Position numbers and translations under genes: made by a program. From positions 913,651 to 977,650 of the forward strand of contig NZ_CYTO01000024.1 of assembly GCF_001458335.1 (NCBI RefSeq): a DNA stretch of 64,000 bases. The letters are read 5' to 3'. The stretch is from Cognatishimia activa. GTDB lineage: Bacteria; Pseudomonadota; Alphaproteobacteria; Rhodobacterales; Rhodobacteraceae. The notes under the pieces are model-generated. The model was not told where the DNA came from. It ran no database searches and saw nothing but the letters and a program-made list of their open reading frames with translations. Of this stretch, positions 48,113 to 56,918 are shown one piece after another (within the stretch, counting starts at the first letter, position 1; the number at the start of each line of letters is the position of its first letter).

Positions 48113-48765
48113 GCGCGCCCGGCGTCTTTGCGCGCGCCCTCTGGTGTCTCAAATGCAAAGCGCATTCGGCGTGAGGGCACGAACGCGTCAGGGTCGTCTG
48201 CAATATCAATGGATTGGGGCAAGTCACCGGTATCTATTGTGGCTTCGGCGACAAGCACTGGTGACTTATCTTCGATGTCTTGTATGTCGGTTTCTGTTTC
48301 GGGGGCGGATCGTTCCGGAACGGGGTCATCTTCTAAGGTGTCGATGTCATTGGCTGCGGCAGCTTCTTCCGCGCGGCGCGCCAGTTCGAGCACGTGTTCG
48401 GTCATTCCCTTACCAACCTGATAGGCGGTCTGCAGGTTCTCGACCACGCAATTGGCGTCGGTGAAATCATCACCGTAGTCGACCAATCCGTCGACATTGG
48501 CCAAAATCGGATTCAAACGCCACAAACGGCGCAAAGCACGCGTGCGAATGCGGGCGGGAACCGCTTCACTGAGGAACGCTTTGAAATCGTCACCTTCTTC
48601 AAGAGTGTCAGGGTCGGGTAAATCGAGCTCAGCCAGAATGTCTTCGTCTGTACGTTCAGCCATTGAGGCTTCACGTTCGGCTTGTGCTTCGGCCTCAGCA
48701 AGGCGCGTTGTTTCTTGGTCTTCAGCCAGAACAGCAGCTTTACGACGGGCCCAGAAATCGCTCAT
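48109..48765 (-). CDS. DUF3306 protein of the formate dehydrogenase locus
   Basis: 218 residues. The family core SDFWARRKAAVLAE at the start and RRLWRLNPILANVDGLVDYGDDFTD near 78-102 are clear. The rest is acidic and probably disordered. The family occurs almost only in fdh operons, next to DUF3305 and TorD, and is thought to aid maturation; the mechanism is unknown. 4-bp overlaps with both neighbours. Confidence 0.88.
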   Translation of the reverse strand: MSDFWARRKAAVLAEDQETTRLAEAEAQAEREASMAERTDEDILAELDLPDPDTLEEGDDFKAFLSEAVPARIRTRALRRLWRLNPILANVDGLVDYGDDFTDANCVVENLQTAYQVGKGMTEHVLELARRAEEAAAANDIDTLEDDPVPERSAPETETDIQDIEDKSPVLVAEATIDTGDLPQSIDIADDPDAFVPSRRMRFAFETPEGARKDAGRA

Positions 48766-49331
48766 TGCAAACGCTCCTTCTTGGCTTGAACAGGCGAGCG
48801 GTACACATCGGCCAATTGCGAGATCCGAGCATCCCCGATCCCATCTTCCACAAGCCCAATGTCCTTCTTGTCACGCTTGCGTTTCTTGAACACTTCTTCG
48901 CGGTGATGAGCGTCAACGAAATCACTGACCCACATCCGAACGCTTGGCGGCATGGCGATCTTTTCGACGATATCCTCGCCATTATCCGCGTAATCTTGCG
49001 CCTCGTAGGGCGAGGCGGTCAGCAGCACCACATCCAAAGGACGGGACTCATCGCCGGTTTCGCGCAGGACTGTGTAAAGGGATGGGGTCACGGCATTCAG
49101 TCCGTGCAGATAGGCTTCGGTATCCGCGCCGTGCAGTTCCAGCGTTGGGGTGGCGACATGATAAAATGTCATTTCGCCCTCTTGGCGCAAAACCCGCCAA
49201 TCTGCTTGGCCTGCACCAGGCAAGACATCCACAACCTTCCAAACCCAAACAGCCCAACGGGTCACACCCGGCATGCGCCGCATGACGACGCCAACTGGCA
49301 TCATGTCAAATCTGTTCGGATCATGGATCAT
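48762..49331 (-). CDS. DUF3305 protein of the formate dehydrogenase locus
   Basis: 189 residues from ATG 49331. The conserved region is PVGVVMRRMPGVTRWAVWVW near residues 11-30, then FYHVATPTLELHGADTEAY and PPSVRMWVSDFVDAHH. Start is uncertain: ATG 49331 has GGGAGG eleven bases upstream, while longer forms to 49409 are open. It is the first gene of the minus-strand fdh operon and always accompanies DUF3306 in such loci. Function unknown. Confidence 0.82.
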   Translation of the reverse strand: MIHDPNRFDMMPVGVVMRRMPGVTRWAVWVWKVVDVLPGAGQADWRVLRQEGEMTFYHVATPTLELHGADTEAYLHGLNAVTPSLYTVLRETGDESRPLDVVLLTASPYEAQDYADNGEDIVEKIAMPPSVRMWVSDFVDAHHREEVFKKRKRDKKDIGLVEDGIGDARISQLADVYRSPVQAKKERLQ

Positions 49332-49655
49332 GATCTGAATGTCCTCCCTCACAATACCCTGCTGCATGCTTGACCACCCGCAAACGTCTATTTGCGGCGT
49401 GACGGCCATTCAGGACAAATTGTCGACGCTCTGGCGAGCGGGAGGACTGCATGGGTCGAATTGTCTATTCCGACCAAATTAATCGGATTTTTTGAATACG
49501 TCCCAAACAGCGAATCATTGTCGAATTTTCGACGTCTGAGGTCGGGCCTACATCGAAAAAAACCAGTTTACGCCCGTTCGAAATCATGGCTAGTTGAACC
49601 CCGGTCGACGCCCCAAAAAGGGGCTAAATTGCTCGACAGTAACGCGGGGAGAAAC
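49332..49655. promoter_or_regulatory. Divergent fdh promoter region with repeated ATTGTCGA-type sites
   Basis: Four similar sites: AAATTGTCGACG (49417-49428), GTCGAATTGTC (49455-49465), ATTGTCGAATTTTCGACG (49517-49534, containing the palindrome GTCGAATTTTCGAC) and AAATTGCTCGACAG (49627-49639). They lie between the two divergent fdh operons and are good candidates for binding of the operon's response regulator. A related AAATTGTCCGA is at 38589-38599 in the tupB-kinase gap. No sigma54 promoter with correct GG-N10-GC spacing was found. Confidence 0.55.
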
Positions 49656-51602
49656 ATGTCTAAGACACTGATTTTATGCGATTGTTCCGGAAGTCAATCC
49701 ATAGATTCCACCGCGCTTTCGGATGCGACCGGCGCACCGGTTTCAAAGCTACATAGCAACCTTTGCACCACACAGATCGAACAGGCCGCTGCTGCCATTT
49801 CTGGGGGAGACGCAATTATTTGTTGCGCCCAAGAACGGCGATTTTTTGAAGCATTGGCGGACGAAATTGATGCCCCTGCTCCGCCCGTTCTCGATCTGCG
49901 CGACCGGGCCGGATGGTCCAGTGATCCGGCCTCCAAACTACCCAAAATGGCCGCGCTTGTGGCGGAGGCTTCGTTGTCAGCCCCAACGGAAAAAGTGGTG
50001 GATATTCGGTCCGAGGGGCTGTGCCTAGTCATCGGATCTGAGTCTGTCGCGATCCCTGCAGCTGAGGCTTTGAAGGACCATCTTGGGGTAACTGTTTTGC
50101 TGACGGACGGCGCAGATCTGCCGGTCACGCGCGCCTATGACGCAATACGTGGGCGTCTTAAGACAGCCAAAGGTGCTTTGGGGCAATTCAGTGTCCAGAT
50201 CGACGCGCTTGAAAAGCTAGAGCCTGGAGGACGAGGTGCCCCCCGCTTGACTGCGCCACGCGATGGTGGGTCGTCAGAATGTGATATCATTTTAGACCTG
50301 ACTGGCGACGTGGCCCTGTTCCCTGCCCCGGAAAAACGCGAAGGTTATCTGTGCGCCGATCCCGCTCATGCGCCGTCGGTTGCCGAGGCCGTTATGAAAG
50401 CCTCTCATCTGGTCGGGACTTTCGAAAAACCCCTTTATATTAAATCAGAGCCAGCTCTTTGCGCCCATTCTCGCGCAAGCCAATCTGGCTGCTCACGTTG
50501 TCTAAACGCGTGTCCGACAGGAGCCATCCAACCCAACGGGGATCACGTTGTGATCGATCCAATGATCTGCGCCGGGTGCGGCGCATGTTCGTCGCTTTGC
50601 CCATCAGGGGCGATCAGCTATGATGCACCGCCTGTTGATCTGACCATCCGGCGCGCGCAGACACTGGCCCGCGCCTATCTGGAAGCCGGCGGCGAAACGC
50701 CACGTCTTCTCGTGGTGAACGATCATGGGTCCGAGATGATACGACTGTCTGCTCGGTTTGGGCGCGGTCTTCCTGCTGATGTCATTCCGCTGGAAATCCC
50801 TGCCCTTGCTGCATTTGGCCATGCCGAGATGCTGACCGCATCTGCCGCCGGGTTTGCCGATGTTACCCTTCTTATGGCCCCTGGCGTAGATGCAGACATC
50901 ATCGCCCACGAGGCCAGTTTGGCACGCGCCATGGGTGCCAAGGTAACACTGTTGGACACCAGCGACCCTGATGTCATGTCAGACGCACTCTATGACTCCC
51001 AAGCCCCGGCCTCCATCGCCGCTCCCATACGCCCCGTCGGCAGCCGTCGCCAAGTCACACGACAAGCCGCCATCGCCCTGAACCCCGACGCCGAGAACTT
51101 ACCGTTGCCGGATGGAGCCCCCTATGGCGCGACGGTGGTCGATACAGACGCCTGCACGCTCTGCTTGTCCTGTGTATCGCTTTGCCCGTCTGGCGCATTG
51201 GGTGACAATCCAGACCTGCCGCAACTGCGTTTTCAGGAAGACGCTTGTTTGCAATGCGGCATCTGCGTCTCGACCTGCCCAGAGAATGCAATCACGCTGA
51301 CCCCACAGATGAACCTCACCCCAGCCGCGCTGGATCAGCAGGTGCTACACGAAGAAGAGCCGTTTGCCTGTATCGAATGCGGCGCGCTGTTCGGTGTGAA
51401 ATCGACCATCGAGAAGATTTCTGAGAAGCTGGCGGGGAAGCATGCGATGTTCGCCAACTCGGAAGCCGCAAAGATGATCCAGATGTGTGACAATTGCCGC
51501 GTGAACGCTCAATATCACGCGAAAAACAATCCATTTGAAGGGGGCGAACGGCCCCGCCCGCGCACCACGGAAGACTATCTGTCTAAACGGCGCGATCACT
51601 GA
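49656..51602 (+). CDS. Polyferredoxin of the formate dehydrogenase locus
   Basis: 648 residues from ATG 49656, with GGGGAG upstream; the frame extends 88 codons further into the promoter. Four [4Fe-4S] motifs: CSRCLNACP and CAGCGACSSLCP near 285-320, CTLCLSCVSLCP near 500 and CLQCGICVSTCP near 531. Further Cys pairs CIEC and CDNC lie near the C-terminus. The N-terminal part has CDCSGSQ and CCAQE. No signal peptide or membrane helix. A cytoplasmic electron carrier or cluster donor is suggested by the motifs and the Mrp gene nearby; the acceptor is unknown. Confidence 0.85.
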   Translation: MSKTLILCDCSGSQSIDSTALSDATGAPVSKLHSNLCTTQIEQAAAAISGGDAIICCAQERRFFEALADEIDAPAPPVLDLRDRAGWSSDPASKLPKMAALVAEASLSAPTEKVVDIRSEGLCLVIGSESVAIPAAEALKDHLGVTVLLTDGADLPVTRAYDAIRGRLKTAKGALGQFSVQIDALEKLEPGGRGAPRLTAPRDGGSSECDIILDLTGDVALFPAPEKREGYLCADPAHAPSVAEAVMKASHLVGTFEKPLYIKSEPALCAHSRASQSGCSRCLNACPTGAIQPNGDHVVIDPMICAGCGACSSLCPSGAISYDAPPVDLTIRRAQTLARAYLEAGGETPRLLVVNDHGSEMIRLSARFGRGLPADVIPLEIPALAAFGHAEMLTASAAGFADVTLLMAPGVDADIIAHEASLARAMGAKVTLLDTSDPDVMSDALYDSQAPASIAAPIRPVGSRRQVTRQAAIALNPDAENLPLPDGAPYGATVVDTDACTLCLSCVSLCPSGALGDNPDLPQLRFQEDACLQCGICVSTCPENAITLTPQMNLTPAALDQQVLHEEEPFACIECGALFGVKSTIEKISEKLAGKHAMFANSEAAKMIQMCDNCRVNAQYHAKNNPFEGGERPRPRTTEDYLSKRRDH

Positions 51603-51615
51603 CACAGGAGCCCCC

Positions 51616-51810
51616 ATGAGCGATGATTTCAATATGTCCATGCGCAAATTTTTGAAACAGGTTGGCGTAACCTCGCAACAAGCGATCGAAGACGCATTAC
51701 GGGCAGCCCCCGTTACAGAAGGCAAAAGCTTTAAGGCCCGCGCGGTCATCACCATCGACGAACTGGGAATGACCCACGAAGTCGAAGGCGACATCAAGGC
51801 ACAGGAGTAA
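51616..51810 (+). CDS. DUF6494 small protein
   Basis: 64 residues from ATG 51616, preceded by ACAGGAG. The MSDDFNMSMRKFLKQVGVTS start is the family signature; the rest is one helix-strand unit with no motif. It sits 13 bp after the polyferredoxin gene and 3 bp before the Mrp gene. Function unknown; its constant company with fdh accessory genes suggests maturation. Confidence 0.8.
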   Translation: MSDDFNMSMRKFLKQVGVTSQQAIEDALRAAPVTEGKSFKARAVITIDELGMTHEVEGDIKAQE

Positions 51811-51813
51811 ACC

Positions 51814-52866
51814 TTGACCCGAGAACAGGTTCTAGATGCACTTAAAGGCGTGAATGATCCCGCTGGTGGCAATATCGTATCTTCGGGCACGATGAGAGCA
51901 CTGAATGTAGATGGCACTTCGGTCAGATTTGTGTTGGAAATCGACCCGAAGCGCGCACAAAGTTATGAGGCCGTAAAATCACAAGCCGAGAGCGCTTTGG
52001 CCGCTATCGGTGCTTCCGCAAATATTGTCATGACAGCGCATAGCACCCCGGCAGCGCCGCCTGATCTTAAACCAAAATCTGCTGCTGCCCCTAAGGGGCC
52101 GGAGAAAATTCCTGGCGTGGATCGTATTCTGGCTGTGGCGTCTGGCAAGGGCGGCGTTGGAAAGTCGACCGTTTCCGCCAACCTAGCCTGTGCTTTGGCC
52201 GCAGAAGGTCGGCGTGTAGGGCTGCTTGATGCAGATGTTTATGGCCCATCTCAACCGCGTATGCTTGGCGTTTCAGGGCGCCCTTCAAGCCCGGATGGCA
52301 AAACGATACTGCCGCTGCGCAATCACGGGGTCACGATGATGTCCATCGGCCTCATGACAAATGATGATCAGGCCGTGGTGTGGCGCGGACCAATGCTTAT
52401 GGGTGCGCTACAGCAAATGATGACGCAGGTGCAGTGGGGCGCTTTAGACGTCCTAATTGTCGACCTTCCGCCGGGCACTGGAGACGTGCAAATGACACTT
52501 GCTCAAAAGGCTCCGGTGGACGGGGCCGTGATCGTATCGACGCCACAAGACATCGCCCTACTGGATGCGCGCAAGGGGATCGACATGTTTAAACAAATGA
52601 ACGTGCCCATCCATGGTATGATCGAAAACATGTCAACGCATATTTGCTCAAATTGCGGTCACGTAGAACACACATTTGGTCATGGCGGCGTTGCTGCCGA
52701 AGCCGAGAAATTGGGCGTACCGCTTCTCGCTGAAATCCCGCTGGATCTACAGATCCGCATGGCCGCTGATGGGGGCGCACCGATTGTGACCAGTCAACCC
52801 GACAGCCCGCAGACCGAAGCCTTCCGTAAAGTAGCGCGTGCACTGATCGACGGGGGCAATGCATGA
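51814..52866 (+). CDS. Mrp/ApbC-type iron-sulfur cluster carrier ATPase
   Basis: 350 residues from TTG 51814, with AGGAG in the end of the previous gene. An N-terminal MIP18-like domain (about 1-75) is followed by a deviant Walker A SGKGGVGKSTVSANLA near 110. The C-terminal CSNC near 278 binds a bridging cluster. Such ATPases deliver [4Fe-4S] clusters to target proteins; here FdhA, FdhB or the polyferredoxin are natural targets, by context. The stop overlaps the next start by 4 bp. Confidence 0.9.
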   Translation: MTREQVLDALKGVNDPAGGNIVSSGTMRALNVDGTSVRFVLEIDPKRAQSYEAVKSQAESALAAIGASANIVMTAHSTPAAPPDLKPKSAAAPKGPEKIPGVDRILAVASGKGGVGKSTVSANLACALAAEGRRVGLLDADVYGPSQPRMLGVSGRPSSPDGKTILPLRNHGVTMMSIGLMTNDDQAVVWRGPMLMGALQQMMTQVQWGALDVLIVDLPPGTGDVQMTLAQKAPVDGAVIVSTPQDIALLDARKGIDMFKQMNVPIHGMIENMSTHICSNCGHVEHTFGHGGVAAEAEKLGVPLLAEIPLDLQIRMAADGGAPIVTSQPDSPQTEAFRKVARALIDGGNA

Positions 52867-53573
52867 GCGATCAGGTGGTTTTTCCTCCTTTGATGTCGGG
52901 CCACGAGGTGACAGGCCCAAACGACGCGTTCGCCACAGCACAAGCCAAGGCCGCGATGGGCTGTGATGCAGGATTGATAGTCTATAATCTGGGTGCCAAT
53001 AGCCTGTCCGCGGCTTTGGTCCTTACACCTGAAGTCCCATTGTCGCGCGCCATGACAATGCTTCCCACCTGTGCGATCGGGTTTCAGAATGCCCTTGGTG
53101 CACTCGCCCCACCGGAGGTTGCGGTGCATTTGGAATGGGGCGGCGGCATCCGAATAAACGGCGCGCGATGTGGTATGTTTCGCGTGGCTGCTTCAAACAG
53201 AGAATTGGACCAAATATCCGACTGGCTGGTGGTCGGATTCACTTTACCACTCTGGCCAGACAACAACCGCCCGGGAGACACACCCGATGAAACAGCACTC
53301 TATGCCGAGGGTTGCGTTGACGTTGAGGCTCCGCGCCTCGTGGAGGCTTGGGCGCGCCACACGCTGAACTGGATCAACCGTTGGGAACAGGATGGCCCGC
53401 GCCCATTGCACGAAGAATGGCGCGGGTTGGCCCATGCTATGGGCGAGGATATCATCCAAGACGGTTTGACAGGCATTTTCATGGGCGTAGACGAAGACTT
53501 TGGCATGCTTTTGCGAGATCGCGATGAAACAACCCATCTCATTCCTCTGACCACACTACTGGAGACTCGCTGA
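52863..53573 (+). CDS. Biotin/lipoate--protein ligase-like protein (DUF4444 type)
   Basis: 236 residues. The N-terminal part FPPLMSGHEVTGPNDAFATA and the following APPEVAVHLEWGGGIRINGARCG resemble the BPL/LplA/LipB fold; the C-terminal 60 residues match the DUF4444 type. The usual biotin ligase GRGR loop is absent, so ordinary biotinylation is doubtful. It may act in assembly of the formate dehydrogenase; its substrate is unknown. Coupled to Mrp (4-bp overlap) and DUF6505 (TGATG). Confidence 0.72.
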   Translation: MSDQVVFPPLMSGHEVTGPNDAFATAQAKAAMGCDAGLIVYNLGANSLSAALVLTPEVPLSRAMTMLPTCAIGFQNALGALAPPEVAVHLEWGGGIRINGARCGMFRVAASNRELDQISDWLVVGFTLPLWPDNNRPGDTPDETALYAEGCVDVEAPRLVEAWARHTLNWINRWEQDGPRPLHEEWRGLAHAMGEDIIQDGLTGIFMGVDEDFGMLLRDRDETTHLIPLTTLLETR

Positions 53574-54052
53574 TGAAACTTGCGATTGCCACACATCTGG
53601 ATGATAGCGACACTCGGGTCTTCTCCAAACATGCTCGGACCGGAGAATGGTGCATTGCGGGCGGGTTTGAGTTCTCGAACTGGGCCGAGGGCGATCTGGT
53701 CGGCAAAGCAAGGCAAGCCTTTTCAAATGGTTGGTTCGGTATCGAGACAGGCGGGCGCGTTACATTTGTGGCGGTCACAACTGTCACGACGGCAGAAGTT
53801 CAGCGGCTGACCGACCAGCTTGCACAGCACTTCGTCACCTACTACGGCGCGCCTGATGTGGAGGCCGCCCGTCCGGTCGCGGCTGAAGAGATCACCCAAA
53901 TGGCCGAACTCTGCGAAGAACATACCGATGGCACTCTACTTACTCTTTCACGTGACCTAACAGAGACCGGCGTACGCGAAAGCTACCGCGCCATTGAATC
54001 TCACAAAGCCGATCTGGACCAATTTGCCGTACATGGCTCTTTGGATGATTGA
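53573..54052 (+). CDS. DUF6505 protein, last gene of the plus-strand fdh accessory operon
   Basis: 159 residues. It starts MKLAIATHLDDSDTRVFSKH; no membrane segments or known catalytic motif. The TGATG overlap with the ligase-like gene shows coupled translation. The family appears restricted to this kind of locus. Function unknown. The gene ends just before the decayed uvrA remnant, at the right border of the block. Confidence 0.75.
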   Translation: MKLAIATHLDDSDTRVFSKHARTGEWCIAGGFEFSNWAEGDLVGKARQAFSNGWFGIETGGRVTFVAVTTVTTAEVQRLTDQLAQHFVTYYGAPDVEAARPVAAEEITQMAELCEEHTDGTLLTLSRDLTETGVRESYRAIESHKADLDQFAVHGSLDD

Positions 54053-54206
54053 TCAGAGGGCCGCAGGAAACCATCGATTGAACTAATCCAGCGGGTCGTC
54101 GCAAAAAAGGGTCGGGCTTTCCCAAGAAACGGTATTTCTTACGTCAACTTATCGACATCCAGCGCGACGTTTGGGGTAGCACGGCCGGTCAAATTGAGAT
54201 TTTCAG

Positions 54207-54317
54207 CCCAGACAGACCGATAATCACCACCAACTGATCGCGCGGAATATCCACATTGATGGACTTCAAATTATGCTCGCTTGCGCCGCGCACCTCGATG
54301 TTTTTCAGCTCAACCCT
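54207..54317 (-). pseudogene. Remnant of uvrA N-terminus
   Basis: On the minus strand, codons matching UvrA residues 3 to about 34 are readable: [20 protein letters not shown] and on through [11 protein letters not shown]. The ATG is replaced (AGG), Ala2 becomes Val, and Walker A is lost after GLSG. Substitutions R-S, D-N and T-I against the intact gene show decay. It is not expected to be expressed. Confidence 0.85.
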
Positions 54318-54500
54318 CAGGGCCCCAAAATACAGCCCCTTGCACAAAGCTCAGCGGGGATGAGTCTCCAATATCAAAAAGTGAACATTTAAAGATTTGG
54401 GACAGAAGGTAACTCCCGTGAACAAAAAGGATTCTCAAGGTAAATATTGCGAAAACGGATAAGTCCGGCGATTAGGTGCCAAAAAATTTCATGATGGATG
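54208..54500 (-). repeat. uvrA 5' region, copy B of a flanking direct repeat
   Basis: Diverged partner of 35768-36070, same orientation. The SOS box is broken here: the first GAAC (54382-54385) remains but nine or so bases including the second half-site are missing. Confidence 0.88.
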
Positions 54501-54710
54501 TCTGCTACGCGGACTTTGCAGCCGTACCACACAGGTAAATCAACGTCAGATAACCAAACCTAAGCTGCCATTCCCTTGTAGGACCAGAATAAGCGCTCTT
54601 AGCCTGAATCGGAAATGGGTTTCGCAGAGACATTCAAATAAATCTCGTTGTCAAACGCTGTGCGGTGCTTAAGCTTGACAGCCTTGGGCCAGTATATTGA
54701 ACCTGCCTCT

Positions 54711-55658
54711 ATGATAAAGTTTGAAAACTTCACCACGCATCAATTGCGAGTCCTAGCTCATCTTCTGTCGAGCAAGAACGTAACGGCGACCTCGCATTTC
54801 TTTGATACCTCTCAACCAGCAGTCAGTCGTTTACTTGCAGAAATGCGCCAGAAATTCGGAGATGCCTTGCTTGTTCGAGGTGGTGACGGGATGGTTGTTA
54901 CCGACCGCGGCAAACTCGTTCTGGCAGAAGTGGAGAATATCCTAGACCGGTTGAGTGAGTTGGTGCAGCCTGAGAGTAGCTTTGCGCCGGAAAAGTCAGA
55001 TCAAACCTTTTCCTTAGGTTTCACAGACAGCAACATGGTAACTCTTGTTCCACCGCTTGTTGTAGCCATCAAGCGGGCGGGTCCAAACTTGCGTACGCAT
55101 ATACGTGCGATCGAACCTGAGTTTGATGTCGTCAATGCATTGGCCAGCCGAACCATGGACGTGGTGGTCGACTGTGTGAGCGAATTCACTCGGGGTACGT
55201 ATGACACATTGCGGTTTATGCCATTGGGAATGGATGATGTCGTTCTGTTGGTTCGTGAAGGGCATAGTATCGTTGATCGACCGCCGCGGACTGCGGAAGA
55301 GTATCTTAGTCTCAAGCACGTTGCGCCATATCCAATTTCAAGAGCTGACAAAGGACCAATCGATGGTGCCTTGGTCGCGCAAAAGATTCCAAGACAGACG
55401 CAGTGCCTTATCCCCGAATACAATCTCATCCCTCAAGTTCTCACGGGATCGAATCTGGTTTTTACAACATGCCGCCAGTTTGCCGAGCATTTTTCGACAA
55501 CTATGCCGCTTGAGGTTGTTCCGGCGCCGGATTTCTTTCCGCCGATGGAATTTAGGTTGCTTTGGCATGAAGCCACTCATCGTGGTCCATCGGCCGTCTG
55601 GCTGAGAAAACAGATTCAAAGTGCAGCGAAACTAAGCGGCCTGCCGGAATCCGTGTGA
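54711..55658 (+). CDS. LysR-family transcriptional regulator
   Basis: 315 residues from ATG 54711; an in-frame ATG at 54648 would add 21 residues unlike the family, whose HTH begins FENFTTHQLRVLAHLLSSKN. The substrate-binding domain starts near 95. No clear ribosome site precedes either ATG. It lies directly upstream of the BMP importer operon on the same strand, and probably controls it; this is inference from position. Confidence 0.88.
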   Translation: MIKFENFTTHQLRVLAHLLSSKNVTATSHFFDTSQPAVSRLLAEMRQKFGDALLVRGGDGMVVTDRGKLVLAEVENILDRLSELVQPESSFAPEKSDQTFSLGFTDSNMVTLVPPLVVAIKRAGPNLRTHIRAIEPEFDVVNALASRTMDVVVDCVSEFTRGTYDTLRFMPLGMDDVVLLVREGHSIVDRPPRTAEEYLSLKHVAPYPISRADKGPIDGALVAQKIPRQTQCLIPEYNLIPQVLTGSNLVFTTCRQFAEHFSTTMPLEVVPAPDFFPPMEFRLLWHEATHRGPSAVWLRKQIQSAAKLSGLPESV

Positions 55659-55867
55659 ATTTCAGCTTATAAAATAAGCGAAATGATTATGCCTGAAGCC
55701 ATATCAAATTCGATATGACTCAAATACTGCTGCGGTCATTGATCAAATCCAAACCGGTTGGCTAGCATTTACAAATCGCAATCGAACGAAACGTCTCGGC
55801 TGCTATCATGAAACCGCGGATGGCTGGGGACTCTCAATTATCCGCAATATCCGAAAGGGGCTCTTTC

Positions 55868-56851
55868 ATGTCCTACTTTAAGACCTCAAAAGTCATGCTT
55901 TCCACCGCGGCGGCCCTTATGCTTGGCACGGCCTCTACGGCTAATGCCGAAACCACTGTGGCGCTGGTCTTGCCAGGTTCAATCGCTGATGGCGGGTGGA
56001 ACGCTGGCGCCTATCAGGGGCTGCAAGCACTAAAAGCTGACGGTTTCGACGTGGCTTTCTCAGAGAACGTTAGCCAAGCTGATATTCCGGCGGTTGTTCA
56101 AGGTTACGCCGACGATGGTTACGATCTTGTGATTGGCCACGGTTATCAGTTCGGAAGCCTGTTTGCGGAGATATCCGAAGAATACCCGGAGCAAGCATTT
56201 TTTGCGACGACATCTGCGCCTGGCAATACCGAGATCCCGAGCAATGCTTTGTATGTAGAATTCCGTTATACGGATGCGGCCTATGGTATGGGCGCACTTG
56301 CAGCGCTGATGTCTGACGGTAAAGCCGTTGGCGTCGTTGGCGGTGGGGACAACCCGACCACTCAAGGTATGGCCAAAGCATTTGTAGAGGCTGCTGAAGC
56401 AACCAAAGATGGCTTAAAAGGCTATGCGATTGTGACAGGCGATTACAATGACGCTGCCAAGGGTCGTGAAGCAGCCTCAACCATGATCGGCAACGGTGCT
56501 GACGTTATCTGGCACACCGCTGACATCACGGGCATCGGCGCGATCGAGGGTGCTTCGTCACAGGGCGCGAAAGTTATCGGCATGTTCGCCGAACAAACCG
56601 AGCTGGCTCCGAGCGAAATGGGCACCAGCCTTTCTGCGAACAACGCGGGTTTGGTGCAGGAAGTGGCCAAAATGGTTGCTGATGGCAGCTTTGAAGGTGG
56701 TGGAATGTGGGAACCTGCACTCGGGTTCTCTTGGCTGCCGCTCTACGGCGACACCACCTACAATACGGACCTGATTAGCGAAGACACATGGGCAAAGTTC
56801 CTTGAGATCTGGGCCAAAGTCGATAGCGGTGAAATTGAACCGGCGTCCTAA
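55868..56851 (+). CDS. BMP-family ABC transporter substrate-binding protein
   Basis: 327 residues from ATG 55868, with AAAGGGG upstream. Signal peptide to about residue 29 (STANA). The BMP fold is shown by ALVLPGSIADGGWNAGAYQG near 34, a long series of Rossmann strands, and VIWHTADITGIGAIEGA near 213. No lipobox Cys is seen, so it is a free periplasmic protein rather than a lipoprotein. BMP proteins commonly bind nucleosides or related compounds; the ligand here is unknown. Confidence 0.9.
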   Translation: MSYFKTSKVMLSTAAALMLGTASTANAETTVALVLPGSIADGGWNAGAYQGLQALKADGFDVAFSENVSQADIPAVVQGYADDGYDLVIGHGYQFGSLFAEISEEYPEQAFFATTSAPGNTEIPSNALYVEFRYTDAAYGMGALAALMSDGKAVGVVGGGDNPTTQGMAKAFVEAAEATKDGLKGYAIVTGDYNDAAKGREAASTMIGNGADVIWHTADITGIGAIEGASSQGAKVIGMFAEQTELAPSEMGTSLSANNAGLVQEVAKMVADGSFEGGGMWEPALGFSWLPLYGDTTYNTDLISEDTWAKFLEIWAKVDSGEIEPAS

Positions 56852-56918
56852 TTTGCTCAACTGATCTAACAAAAGATGGGTGAGGAAGCTCCTCCCCCTG
56901 GTTCTCCCCGGAAGTGCT

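Larger units (their letters stand above)
54053..54710. other. 658-bp gap at the right border of the formate dehydrogenase block
   Basis: Contains the decayed uvrA 5' fragment (54207-54317) and its upstream sequence to about 54500. About 200 bp without a recognisable feature follow, then the LysR gene. A TTGACA lies at 54675 but no good -10 is placed. No insertion sequence, integrase or tRNA end was found. Confidence 0.6.

Noticed and set aside
49431-49452. Sigma54 promoter in the fdh divergent region
   Set aside because: A TGGC and a TGC are present but the GG to GC spacing is 14, not 10, bases.
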